A DNA stretch of 32,903 bases, taken from positions 1 to 32,903 of IMG/VR virus record IMGVR_UViG_3300022752_000240, one strand, 5' to 3'. The notes beneath the pieces were generated by a model. The model was not told where the DNA came from. It searched no databases and was given only the letters and a program-made list of their open reading frames with translations. This DNA comes from a virus. A program made the position numbers and the translations under genes. This document shows, one piece after another, positions 17,421-24,040 of the stretch (within the stretch, counting starts at the first letter, position 1; every line of letters begins with the position of its first letter).

Positions 17421-17576
17421 TTACTTGTTTTTGGAACCCTTAGTTCCACCAGGTTGCTTGCTGAAAGCAGTCATACCTTTCTTGCTGCTTCCTGCAGATG
17501 GCATGCCATCCTTACGCATAGGAAATACGTTTGCTTTTCCTGCTGAACCCTGATTTGCTGGCTTTGTCTTTTTCAT
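17421..17576 (-). CDS. Tiny basic protein downstream of portal (51 aa)
   Basis: The frame has an ATG at 17576 and a TAA at 17423-17421. It is rich in Lys, Gly and Ser (KKTKPANQGSAGKAN at the start and PGGTKGSKNK at the end), with no hydrophobic segment or cysteine. A GGAGG-like site (GGAGGTGAAC) lies just before the ATG. The composition resembles the other tiny basic proteins near 3.2-3.9 kb. The function is unknown. A GTTTAAAC copy stands in the 55-bp gap after it (17394-17401). Confidence 0.55.
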   Translation of the reverse strand: MKKTKPANQGSAGKANVFPMRKDGMPSAGSSKKGMTAFSKQPGGTKGSKNK

Positions 17577-17587
17577 GTTCACCTCCG

Positions 17588-19405
17588 TTAGGCTGGCATA
17601 CGGCGGATAAGTGAAGCCTGTAGGTTAGGCTCCCCGCGTTGAGTCAAACTGGCTAGTAATGATTGAACATCTGGGCGACCACCTGGAGCAATTTGTCCTG
17701 GCGCTACACCTATCATACGACCAGTAGCGCTTAAGCCTTCTGGTAATTGATTCCCGCCACCTGCAGGGGCCGCACCCGGTTGCCCCATCGGAGGACTTAT
17801 TTGTCCGGGGGCCATCGCAGCAGGTGGGGGATTCTGAGGTTGAAACGCCTCTTGGATAGCAACTTCAATAGAAGTTCCTTTTTGACGGGCGTTAACGACA
17901 TAAGAAAGTTTGTAAAGAATATCTGATGGGTCTTGACCCTGTGAAGCAAGCGCCGGAATTGCCTGGGCATAAGAAGCAATCGCCTGCTTCATAGCATCAC
18001 GCAGTTCTTCGGTATCAACCTTCTCTTCTTCTTGGCTGGCGTTGAAAGAAAAAGGCATCTGACGGCGCAAGAAGTCGCGGGAGATGAGTTTATCTCCGCG
18101 TGCTTGCAAACCAAAGACCAATGCTCGGTTCGGGTCAAGTCCTGCCATCAATCCATACTGGACATCTACAGTGTAATCGCCATTAATATCTTTTGTTGGA
18201 CGATATTTAATGGAATATGGAGTTCCATTGCGATTACCTTTAAGTTCGCGCTCCATATCTGGGAAAACTTTTTCCTCAACTTTAAGCGCAAGTCCAACAA
18301 GTTCCACAAAAGCGCGAGCAAACATTGCATGTGCTGTCTTGATTTGGGTATCAAATCCACCCATAAGAGCCTGAACACCACGGCCAGTTACGATTGAGGC
18401 ATCAATGTTTCCGGTACGGGATTCAGGATAACGAGAACCTAAACGCAGTTCTCCTTCAAGCACTTGTTGTTGTGCAAAAGCACCAGCCGGTATTTCCAGA
18501 GGTACTCTACGAATTTCATTTGGTTTGCTAGAACGGATGATTGCATCTGGTCCAAGGGCTAAATCCTTTGCATCTTCTGGCATTGCAATTGGTGCTTGCA
18601 CTGCCTTGGTTGCTGCTTCCAAGGAAAGGAGCGCATAACGAGCCTTTGCTACCTGTACAGCAAGAACATCATCAAATTGACCGCGTGCTTCACCATCAAG
18701 AGATGGGCGTTGAACAATCCGAATCATTACTTCACCAATAGGATTCGGTGCGCGGTCAAGAACTAGGTCGTTACGGCTAGGCAAGAAGAGAACATCTTGG
18801 TCTTTGTCGTGGTAGCGGATAAGTTCCATCATAGAAGATGGGCTGTTCTTATCGTAAATAAGGTGTGCCAACTCTGGATATTGGTTCATCAGTTCTGATG
18901 TTGGCTTCATAATGCGTTGGAAGAACATCTGAACGCGACCAAATCGGTCCATTACTGGGTAGCAACCGAGGGAATCCATGAACCGGATGCGGGTCATGTT
19001 ATCTTCTGGGTCAATCTCTATCTGTGCAGGTACAAAACCATAGGTTACATAGCGGTCTGCAGCATTAAACATCTGGCCTTGGAGGTCAGAATAGTCAACA
19101 ATTCCGTTGACAATCTCTTCACGCTTGTCTGCTTTCTTGCGGGCAGACTCTGAAACCATAGAAGGAGAGTTGCAGTTAAAGGCTGGAAGTGGAGCAATAA
19201 CCTCAGCAAGGTCGCGTGCTGCAATATCCACCATGTTTGCAACAATAGGGTTTTCAAATGGACCGTCAGGAAATAGGTCTGGGTACACATCACGCATCCT
19301 GCCCTTACGGACAAGGAGAACTTGCTGCATACGAGCATCCCGTTCGTCAAATCGCTGACGATGACGGTCATACTGAGATTTAATCTCTTCTATAGAAAGA
19401 GCCAC
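17588..19405 (-). CDS. Portal protein (605 aa)
   Basis: This is the dodecameric portal through which DNA enters and leaves the capsid. The assignment rests on position right after terminase, size and fold-like features. An N-terminal helical wing (residues 1-110) has FENPIVANMVDIAARDLAE. The central core holds the RPSLDGEARGQFDDVLAVQ segment, then a long stem helix region with TGRGVQALMGGFDTQIKTAHAMF near 340-365. The C-terminal 80 residues are a Pro/Gly/Gln-rich tail. The start is a GTG with AGGAGAAACAAATA upstream. The gene has no internal cleavage hints. Confidence 0.8.
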   Translation of the reverse strand: MALSIEEIKSQYDRHRQRFDERDARMQQVLLVRKGRMRDVYPDLFPDGPFENPIVANMVDIAARDLAEVIAPLPAFNCNSPSMVSESARKKADKREEIVNGIVDYSDLQGQMFNAADRYVTYGFVPAQIEIDPEDNMTRIRFMDSLGCYPVMDRFGRVQMFFQRIMKPTSELMNQYPELAHLIYDKNSPSSMMELIRYHDKDQDVLFLPSRNDLVLDRAPNPIGEVMIRIVQRPSLDGEARGQFDDVLAVQVAKARYALLSLEAATKAVQAPIAMPEDAKDLALGPDAIIRSSKPNEIRRVPLEIPAGAFAQQQVLEGELRLGSRYPESRTGNIDASIVTGRGVQALMGGFDTQIKTAHAMFARAFVELVGLALKVEEKVFPDMERELKGNRNGTPYSIKYRPTKDINGDYTVDVQYGLMAGLDPNRALVFGLQARGDKLISRDFLRRQMPFSFNASQEEEKVDTEELRDAMKQAIASYAQAIPALASQGQDPSDILYKLSYVVNARQKGTSIEVAIQEAFQPQNPPPAAMAPGQISPPMGQPGAAPAGGGNQLPEGLSATGRMIGVAPGQIAPGGRPDVQSLLASLTQRGEPNLQASLIRRMPA

Positions 19406-19417
19406 TATTTGTTTCTC

Positions 19418-21283
19418 CTAGTTATATTCATACAACAAATCCTCTATGGAGATGTTAATTTGCTGTGATTTGTCGTATCTGGTGTGAAACAAACTGTTTC
19501 TCATGTGTGAGCGAGCGTAGTTTGTCGCACTGGATACCCTGTCGCGGCAGGCAAGTTCTGCAAACCAGAACGCCATAACAGTGTCAGTCTTTTGTGATTT
19601 GGGTGCATCTGGGTACCAAGTAACCAGTTGCTCAATAAGTGCTTTTAATCCTTCTGAGGCATGGGATGAGGGGAACTCAATGAGCGCCTTATCATCTTCC
19701 CATCCGTAGAATAGTGTCGTTAGGGATGCAACACCAAAGTCTGTGTCCCATTTGTTTTGGCCTGTGTGGTGTTCCTTTAGGCTTGCACCCCTAGCAGACA
19801 GGTATTCCCGCACCTCGCGGTCTTGGGTGAGCATGGTTTGAAAAGCATTTTTTTCTACACGCCACTCAGAGATTCCGTACTTGTCTGTCCAGTCCTTAAT
19901 GAGGTTGCGTAGGTCATCGGGTTTCATGCCCGCCACGTTGGATACATCCAGAAGGTAGCGTTTTTGAGATGATATGTCTAGGGCCAAACAGACGGCAGCG
20001 GTATAGCCTGAGCCAGCGGGGTCAAGCCCTGCTACGACAATCAAGCCATCCATGCCATGTGGTCGCACACCGGCTTTGCCTTTGGGGATAAGTCCGATAT
20101 TCCGTGCGCCGTTAATAACGCCTTTTACCGCATCGCTGGGGAAGGCTGAATCTTCATGCACCTGTTGTTGTTGATAGACCATGGCCCACAGGTTAGGCGA
20201 CATACGGCTACGTTTTTTGTAGAGGGCAGGGCCGTTCCACTTATCAAAGAGTCCGTTGGCATCAGGTATTCCATTTCCAGATACCGGAGCCATATTTGTC
20301 TTAGGCCAGAGTGTTACCCATTTCTCAGGTTCCTCATTAAATTCTAATACCGCAGGTTGTGCAAAGTATGTCCAGGGAGAGGTTTCGTCTGGATACCGCA
20401 TTGGGTCGCGCAACTCAGAGTATAAATCCTTTGGTCGCAAGCGAGTTCCGACTACCAGGAGTCTGCCTCCGTCATTGTCAATACGCGACATTACCTCAGA
20501 CTGAATCCAATCAATCTGCTTCTCAAACTCATGGGCGTTGGTGTGGTCAACGCAGTCATCCATGATGATGAGGTCAGCACGCGCTCCGTAGATATGACCG
20601 CGGATACCCACGGCCTGCACCGTTGGGTCCTTCTCGCCAGAATCTCTGGATTCTGAGGAGAGATAAATTAAGTCCTGCTTCCATGAGTCAGAGTTTTTCT
20701 CAAACCCGCCGGGTGGACCAAATGCTAATTGCAGTTCTTGGTAACGAGGATGGGTCAGGCGGTTCTTTATGGAGAGCAGGAACTTTTGCGCCATAGCCTG
20801 TGTCTTAGATACGACCATGATTCGTATATTAGGGTTCTGGCAAATCCGGTACACCGCATAGTTCACAGTAATTGTTGTGGACTTGGCGTGCTCTGGGGGA
20901 GTGTTAATGATAATTAAATCCCCGGAGCCTTTTTCATGGGTAATAGAAGGATGAACCTCCGTAGGTTCGCGCCCTTCTAGTAAATCAATCCAGTGCCTCT
21001 GGTGTGGAAAAACTTGGGTTCCCAAATACTTCTCAGAAAACTCGGGAAATGGGGGTACCTCAGTGGTAGAACCCATCTCGCCCCGGGCCACCATAGAACG
21101 TAGCCTGTCAATGGCCGTGGCAAAGGTGGGGTCAGTCTTTCGGTAGTACTCGTAGGTTTTGACACTACGCCCTACCGAGTCGCAAGCCTTTTGTACTGAG
21201 TAGCCTTGCTTCAAAAAATCTAAAAGTTGCTGCTTAATAGCATCGCTTTTAACGGAGGCAGCAGTAGTTCTTTTTCTTTCCAT
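19418..21283 (-). CDS. terL: Terminase large subunit with N-terminal HTH (621 aa)
   Basis: This is the packaging ATPase-nuclease. Residues about 18-65 (QGYSVQKACDSVGRSVKTYEYY) form a helix-turn-helix of the kind normally found in small terminases, and no separate small subunit gene is seen. The ATPase has a deviant Walker A TPPEHAKST (128-136), with Ala where Gly is usual, a Walker B LIIMDD (238-243) and a VVGTR motif III. The C-terminal nuclease begins with GLDPAGSG (about residue 420). The ATG at 21283 has GGAGATAACCT before it. It is the first gene of the leftward late operon, directly next to the 750-bp non-coding region. Confidence 0.9.
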   Translation of the reverse strand: MERKRTTAASVKSDAIKQQLLDFLKQGYSVQKACDSVGRSVKTYEYYRKTDPTFATAIDRLRSMVARGEMGSTTEVPPFPEFSEKYLGTQVFPHQRHWIDLLEGREPTEVHPSITHEKGSGDLIIINTPPEHAKSTTITVNYAVYRICQNPNIRIMVVSKTQAMAQKFLLSIKNRLTHPRYQELQLAFGPPGGFEKNSDSWKQDLIYLSSESRDSGEKDPTVQAVGIRGHIYGARADLIIMDDCVDHTNAHEFEKQIDWIQSEVMSRIDNDGGRLLVVGTRLRPKDLYSELRDPMRYPDETSPWTYFAQPAVLEFNEEPEKWVTLWPKTNMAPVSGNGIPDANGLFDKWNGPALYKKRSRMSPNLWAMVYQQQQVHEDSAFPSDAVKGVINGARNIGLIPKGKAGVRPHGMDGLIVVAGLDPAGSGYTAAVCLALDISSQKRYLLDVSNVAGMKPDDLRNLIKDWTDKYGISEWRVEKNAFQTMLTQDREVREYLSARGASLKEHHTGQNKWDTDFGVASLTTLFYGWEDDKALIEFPSSHASEGLKALIEQLVTWYPDAPKSQKTDTVMAFWFAELACRDRVSSATNYARSHMRNSLFHTRYDKSQQINISIEDLLYEYN

Positions 21284-21387
21284 AGGTTATCTCCAAGACC
21301 GCTTGTGGTGAGTCTTGGGCTAACTCACACAATCACTAACCGAAGGCCGTAGCCCTAGCGGAGGCCGTAGGTTAGGGCAAAATTAGG

Positions 21388-21406
21388 GCGACCCCTTGGG
21401 GGTCGC
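21388..21406 (-). promoter_or_regulatory. GC-rich hairpin in late operon leader
   Basis: A perfect 8-bp inverted repeat GCGACCCC/GGGGTCGC with a 3-nt loop lies about 105 bases before the terminase start. A TATACT hexamer (21413-21408 on the reverse strand) is just upstream, with a poor TTAATG box 17 bases further. The hairpin would therefore sit at the very 5' end of the late transcript. A role as transcript-end stabiliser, attenuator or protein-binding site is possible. The poly-T after it is weak. Confidence 0.4.
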
Positions 21407-21417
21407 TAGTATAGCGT

Positions 21418-21450
21418 AGTGGGGAGGCTCCATTAATTACGCCTCCCACT
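21418..21450. repeat. Inverted repeat AGTGGG(G)AGGC / GCCTCCCACT
   Basis: Ten base pairs with one bulged G flank a 12-nt AT-rich centre (TCCATTAATTAC). A second smaller inverted repeat, TGTCCA/TGGACA (21461-21466 with 21479-21484), lies directly to the right and is followed by TCTTTTTG, which on the forward strand resembles a weak terminator. Both lie within the non-coding divergent region. Either could be a regulator binding site or part of an origin. Confidence 0.45.
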
Positions 21451-21892
21451 AAGTATTAGGTGTCCAGAAGGGTGTTATTGGACATCTTTTTGTCAAGTAA
21501 TTTACATCACATCTATTTATGCAGGTCAGAGGCCTATCAAAGTTATGTGGGTAGATACATACGCACGCACGCACAGCCACATTTAAAAACCCCGGGTCAA
21601 ACACACACGCATTTACGCAATTATTTTTTTGCATTGCACATGCACTGGCACACATTGCGCATGCGTTGCGTTTAAAGCGCATCGCTAGCGTGCGGGGTGG
21701 CGCTTACTTTCAATTACACGCATTAGCGCCTCCCCACATGCAGGCCTTAATTGCGAGGTGTTAAAAAACCCAATAAAAAACCTGTAAATTTAATCATGCA
21801 GAAATCGCATAGTAAAAAAACCCTTATTTATTCCTCTTTTTTGCATAGGTGCGCAATAGTGCGATAGCAGAGGCGCATAGGCTCCTGGCGGA

Positions 21893-21910
21893 TAGTTGAA
21901 CTTTCAACTA
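21893..21910. promoter_or_regulatory. Perfect 18-bp palindromic operator-like site
   Basis: TAGTTGAA-CT-TTCAACTA is a perfect inverted repeat with a 2-bp centre. It lies 140 bp before the first rightward gene and about 45 bp before a possible promoter (TTGCAA at 21956-21961, 17-bp spacer, TTCAAT at 21979-21984). The geometry is that of a dimeric repressor or activator site. No second copy of the full palindrome was noticed in the window. Confidence 0.4.
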
Positions 21911-21955
21911 CCTACTCCGGCCTACGGCCCGCCTATTTCTAGGGCTCTAGCCTCC

Positions 21956-21984
21956 TTGCAATTACTACCGGCCCATGATTCAAT
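21956..21984 (+). promoter_or_regulatory. Candidate promoter for the amidoligase block
   Basis: TTGCAA, a 17-bp spacer and TTCAAT precede a GTTTAAAC copy (21994-22001) by ten bases, so that motif would cover the transcription start. The -10 matches four of six consensus bases. The assignment is weak and based on spacing only. Confidence 0.3.
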
Positions 21985-22033
21985 TATCTTAAGGTTTAAA
22001 CGCTAAACCTGTTGACTGGAAAGGTGGCACAAC

Positions 22034-22591
22034 ATGAACCGCGAGCAATGGCTCCAAGCCCTAGCGATTAAGGCTCGCCCTTACATCGCGCAACGAGTAG
22101 AACTGGGGGGAGATGAGGAGAGCGCCGTACGCCTCTCCTGCGGATTCCCTCCTGCATCAGGCCGTAAAAAGGCCAAGGCTGCACTGATTCCCCCATCCGC
22201 ATCAGATGATTTCACCGCGGAGATTTTTATATCTCCCGAGGTATCGGATGCATCCGAGGTGGCCCGCTTGGTGCTGCCTCTCCTAGTGGCGGTGCAGGCC
22301 CAAGACTGGAAGAACTCCAAGGCTCCCCGCATCGCTGCCGGGTTAGGCATCACCATGCAGCAAGACGGCCAGGAGCGCCTAGGCGCTGCATGGCAGGAGG
22401 TAGTGGATTTCCTCGGCTCCTACCCTCACGCCTCCCTCAATCTCCCCGCCAAGGCCAAGCAGACTACCCGCCTCATCAAGGTGGCCTGCCCCGCTGATGG
22501 CTACATCGCCCGCGTAAGCCGTAGCACCTTGGAGAATCTCGGCTCCCCAATCTGCCCCGCATGCAATCAATCACTACGAGAGGATGTTTAA
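22034..22591 (+). CDS. Conserved actinophage-type protein with C-terminal cysteines (185 aa)
   Basis: The function is not known to me. The N-terminal half is Ala-rich and soluble (REQWLQALAIKARPYIAQRV), and a GxGITMQQDG segment lies near residues 104-112. The C-terminal third, from YPHASLNLPAKAKQTTRLIKV, carries Cys152, Cys174 and Cys177 in a likely zinc-ribbon layout. The arrangement recalls SprT-like or zinc-ribbon proteins found near actinophage replication genes, but the HExxH site is absent. AAAGGTGG precedes the ATG by six bases. The stop is the TAA inside a GTTTAAAC copy, two bases before the amidoligase ATG. Base composition is visibly richer in G and C than in the late genes. Confidence 0.6.
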   Translation: MNREQWLQALAIKARPYIAQRVELGGDEESAVRLSCGFPPASGRKKAKAALIPPSASDDFTAEIFISPEVSDASEVARLVLPLLVAVQAQDWKNSKAPRIAAGLGITMQQDGQERLGAAWQEVVDFLGSYPHASLNLPAKAKQTTRLIKVACPADGYIARVSRSTLENLGSPICPACNQSLREDV

Positions 22592-22593
22592 AC

Positions 22594-23325
22594 ATGGCTA
22601 CAACTTTTGGAATTGAATTAGAGGTTTCCAGCCTCTCCATTCCAAGCGCTCGCCGGGCCGTAATCCAGGCAGGCCTTAATTGGGAGAGCAAGGCTGACGG
22701 AACCTCCGGCGTTACCGCCGAGATAGTTTCGCCCGTACTAGATGAGAGCCGTTTAAACGAGGCCCGCACTATCGCCCGCGCACTATCCGGTGCCGGTGCA
22801 ACAGTGAACAAACAAACCGGCTATCACGTCCACCTTGGAGCCGACACCTACGGCATCAACGGCATCGCGCAACTGGTTGTCAACTGGTATTCGCACATTG
22901 AGGCAATCGGCAAACTCGTTGCCCCATCGCGTTTAAACAATCGGTTCTGCTCATCCAATTTCACCCGCTCGGATGTTGAAACCTGGGCCGATTACATCCG
23001 CACCCGGGGAGAGATTCGCAACCTCAACGGCACCCGCTATAACTCCCTCAATCTGGATTCCTACGCTCGCCACCGCACTATTGAGGTACGCCTGCACCAT
23101 GGCACCCTCAACGGCGCGAAAATCACCGCTTGGGCAGAGTTCTGCGATGCCCTCGCCCGCTACTCCTCAGACCTTGGCGTTACCGCAATCTTCGCGGATG
23201 ATAAGCCAGGCACCCCGCTGGAGCGTTTAAACAATCTGCTTGACCTCCTCTCAATCAACGGAGGCCTCGCACCAGTAACCCGCGATTACCTCAAGCAACG
23301 CGCCATCCAGTTAGGAGGCAACTAA
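22594..23325 (+). CDS. Amidoligase (glutamine-synthetase-fold, Amidoligase_2 type; 243 aa)
   Basis: This is a predicted ATP-dependent carboxylate-amine ligase of the Amidoligase_2 family (COOH-NH2 ligases with a glutamine-synthetase fold). The motifs are FGIELEV at residues 5-11 (Glu8 and Glu10 as metal ligands), a KADGT strand at 33-37, EIVSPVL at 43-49, GYHVHLG at 76-82 (His78, His80), and TIEVRLHHGTLN at 162-173 with Glu164 and Arg166. The substrate is unknown. Family members are thought to make peptide-like tags or modify proteins and envelope components. The ATG at 22594 directly follows a GTTTAAAC whose TAA ends the upstream gene. An earlier in-frame ATG at 22561 would overlap that gene by 30 bases and is less likely. 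The class II amidotransferase further down is a natural ammonia source. Confidence 0.85.
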   Translation: MATTFGIELEVSSLSIPSARRAVIQAGLNWESKADGTSGVTAEIVSPVLDESRLNEARTIARALSGAGATVNKQTGYHVHLGADTYGINGIAQLVVNWYSHIEAIGKLVAPSRLNNRFCSSNFTRSDVETWADYIRTRGEIRNLNGTRYNSLNLDSYARHRTIEVRLHHGTLNGAKITAWAEFCDALARYSSDLGVTAIFADDKPGTPLERLNNLLDLLSINGGLAPVTRDYLKQRAIQLGGN

Positions 23326-23338
23326 CAGCCAGCAAACA

Positions 23339-23387
23339 GCCTGCCCCTAGTGGGCCAGCGGGGGTGCGATTCTCCCGGCAGGCACTA
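23339..23387 (+). ncRNA. tRNA-acceptor/T-arm-like minihelix RNA without anticodon arm
   Basis: GCCTGCC (23339-23345) pairs perfectly with GGCAGGC (23377-23383) as a 7-bp acceptor stem. Inside it GGGGG (23360-23364), a 7-nt loop TGCGATT, and CTCCC (23372-23376) form a T-arm with one G-T wobble, stacked directly on the acceptor as in tRNA. The discriminator A384 is followed by CTA instead of CCA. Where a tRNA has its D and anticodon arms there are only 14 nt (23346-23359). The loop differs from the T-loop consensus TTCRANN at the second base. It lies in the gap after the amidoligase. It could be a tRNA mimic, an mRNA control element or a tRNA-derived attachment site. Pairing is certain, while function and identity are not. 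Confidence 0.6.
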
Positions 23388-23392
23388 ACGGC

Positions 23393-23409
23393 GGAGGAAA
23401 ATCTCCTCC
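23393..23409 (+). promoter_or_regulatory. Small hairpin GGAGGA/TCCTCC before GTTTAAAC
   Basis: A 6-bp stem (23393-23398 with 23404-23409, loop AAATC) follows the minihelix and ends just before a GTTTAAAC copy at 23412-23419. It buries a GGAGG that could otherwise serve as a ribosome site. Translation of the next gene probably uses the later GAAGGA sequence instead. Confidence 0.4.
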
Positions 23410-23436
23410 CCGTTTAAACAGAAAGAAGGACTGGAC

Positions 23437-23592
23437 ATGAAAATAAAATACGCGCTCTTTCAAGGCTCGCGTTGCGTAGGCGTTGAACTCTACGCATCAA
23501 GCATGAAAGACATCAACGCAACGCTGGAAGATTTAAACAGCGGGGATTTAAAATTCCGAGCAGTTGTCATTGACATTAAGCCAGGCGTTTAA
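23437..23592 (+). CDS. Small protein (51 aa) of the amidoligase module
   Basis: The ATG at 23437 follows GAAGGACTGGAC, nearly the same leader as the amidotransferase gene (AAAGGACTGGAAAA). The product alternates short strands and a helix (KIKYALFQGSRCVGVELYA, then MKDINATLEDLNSGDLKFRA, then a VVIDIKPGV end). That gives a beta-alpha-beta layout with one cysteine. Its stop TAA lies inside GTTTAAAC, two bases before the next ATG. No family is recognised. It could be a peptide substrate or binding partner of the amidoligase, but only location supports that. Confidence 0.6.
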   Translation: MKIKYALFQGSRCVGVELYASSMKDINATLEDLNSGDLKFRAVVIDIKPGV

Positions 23593-23594
23593 AC

Positions 23595-23753
23595 ATGAGC
23601 GACTGCTACTGCACCCGTAATCGTAAATGCGATACCTGCAAACACTGGGAGAATTACTACACCGCTGACGGGTTCTGCACTGGCTGCGGGGAGTGGTTCT
23701 ACAATCCCTGCAAATCAAACTGCAATCGGAAGAAAAGAAAGGCGAGTGTTTAA
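23595..23753 (+). CDS. Cysteine-rich small protein, double zinc-knuckle-like (52 aa)
   Basis: This protein has eight cysteines in 52 residues, at 4, 6, 12, 15, 28, 31, 39 and 43. The pairs KCDTCKHW and FCTGCGEWFYNPCKSNC look like two zinc-binding knuckles, and the C-terminus is basic (NRKKRKA). It starts directly after a GTTTAAAC (TAA-AC-ATG) and ends in another, so both junctions have the same eight bases. A nucleic-acid-binding or metal-binding role is likely from composition. No named family is recognised. Confidence 0.65.
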   Translation: MSDCYCTRNRKCDTCKHWENYYTADGFCTGCGEWFYNPCKSNCNRKKRKASV

Positions 23754-23755
23754 AC

Positions 23756-23863
23756 ATGCAATGCCCCATCTGCAAAGTTTCACCCATCCCCCCTGCACAG
23801 ATTCGCAAAGCCGGCATGTGCCGGACCTGCGAAAGGCAGCAGGCACAGGAGCAATCCCAGTGA
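23756..23863 (+). CDS. Very small four-cysteine protein (35 aa)
   Basis: The frame is ATG 23756 to TGA 23861-23863. Two CxxC pairs (QCPICK at 3-6 and MCRTCE at 22-25) separated by a Pro-rich spacer make a classical short zinc ribbon. The start follows a GTTTAAAC junction, and the stop overlaps the GTG of the next gene (GTGA). The length is at the lower limit of what can be called, but two CxxC pairs and the coupled ends support it. Confidence 0.55.
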   Translation: MQCPICKVSPIPPAQIRKAGMCRTCERQQAQEQSQ

Positions 23864-24018
23864 GCCTCTATGTGGTGGAAGGAATAGACCCCGCGGGGCG
23901 AAAGTTTCGCGGGTTATATTCCGAGCAAGATGCGCTGGAACTACAAGCGAGCAACCCTCGTTTAAACATCATCATTGCCAAGCGCGAACAGCGCGTGGTA
24001 AAATCGGACATCAACTAA
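23860..24018 (+). CDS. Small protein (52 aa) upstream of the amidotransferase
   Basis: The likely start is the GTG at 23860, overlapping the TGA of the 35-aa gene. Longer readings in this frame would overlap that gene completely. The product has an N-terminal strand (SLYVVEGIDPAGRKFRGLY), a helix (EQDALELQASNP) and a final strand (LNIIIAKREQRVV). A GTTTAAAC copy codes for RLN at 23960-23967. The fold is small alpha/beta. No family is recognised. Confidence 0.55.
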   Translation: MSLYVVEGIDPAGRKFRGLYSEQDALELQASNPRLNIIIAKREQRVVKSDIN

Positions 24019-24040
24019 CAGCAAGGAAAGGACTGGAAAA

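Larger units (their letters stand above)
21284..22033. other. 750-bp non-coding divergent region, candidate origin / control region
   Basis: No credible gene is present. It separates the leftward late operon from the rightward block. It contains several inverted repeats (listed separately), a pair of GGCCGTAG units near 21344-21370 whose inverse CCTACGGCC recurs at 21920-21930, and an ACGC-repeat tract near 21561-21574. It also contains a long alternating purine-pyrimidine GCGCATGCG section around 21650-21690, and three A6-7 runs centred near 21766, 21778 and 21817 that should bend DNA. The combination of hairpins, easily melted AT-rich DNA and divergent transcription resembles phage origins. 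A packaging site next to terL is the main alternative. Confidence 0.45.

Noticed and set aside
21449-21682. Small ORFs on both strands inside the non-coding region
   Set aside because: They have no ribosome sites, overlap each other, and are built from repeat tracts with Cys/His-rich random composition.
22561-22593. Earlier ATG for the amidoligase gene
   Set aside because: It lies 30 bases inside the preceding gene, while the ATG at 22594 follows the recurrent GTTTAAAC junction and starts the family's first strand.
23339-23387. Complete functional tRNA
   Set aside because: The anticodon and D arms are absent, so it is reported as a minihelix only.
23746-23859. Longer N-terminus for the 52-aa gene at 23860
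   Set aside because: It would overlap the four-cysteine gene completely. GTGA coupling at 23860 fits the operon style.
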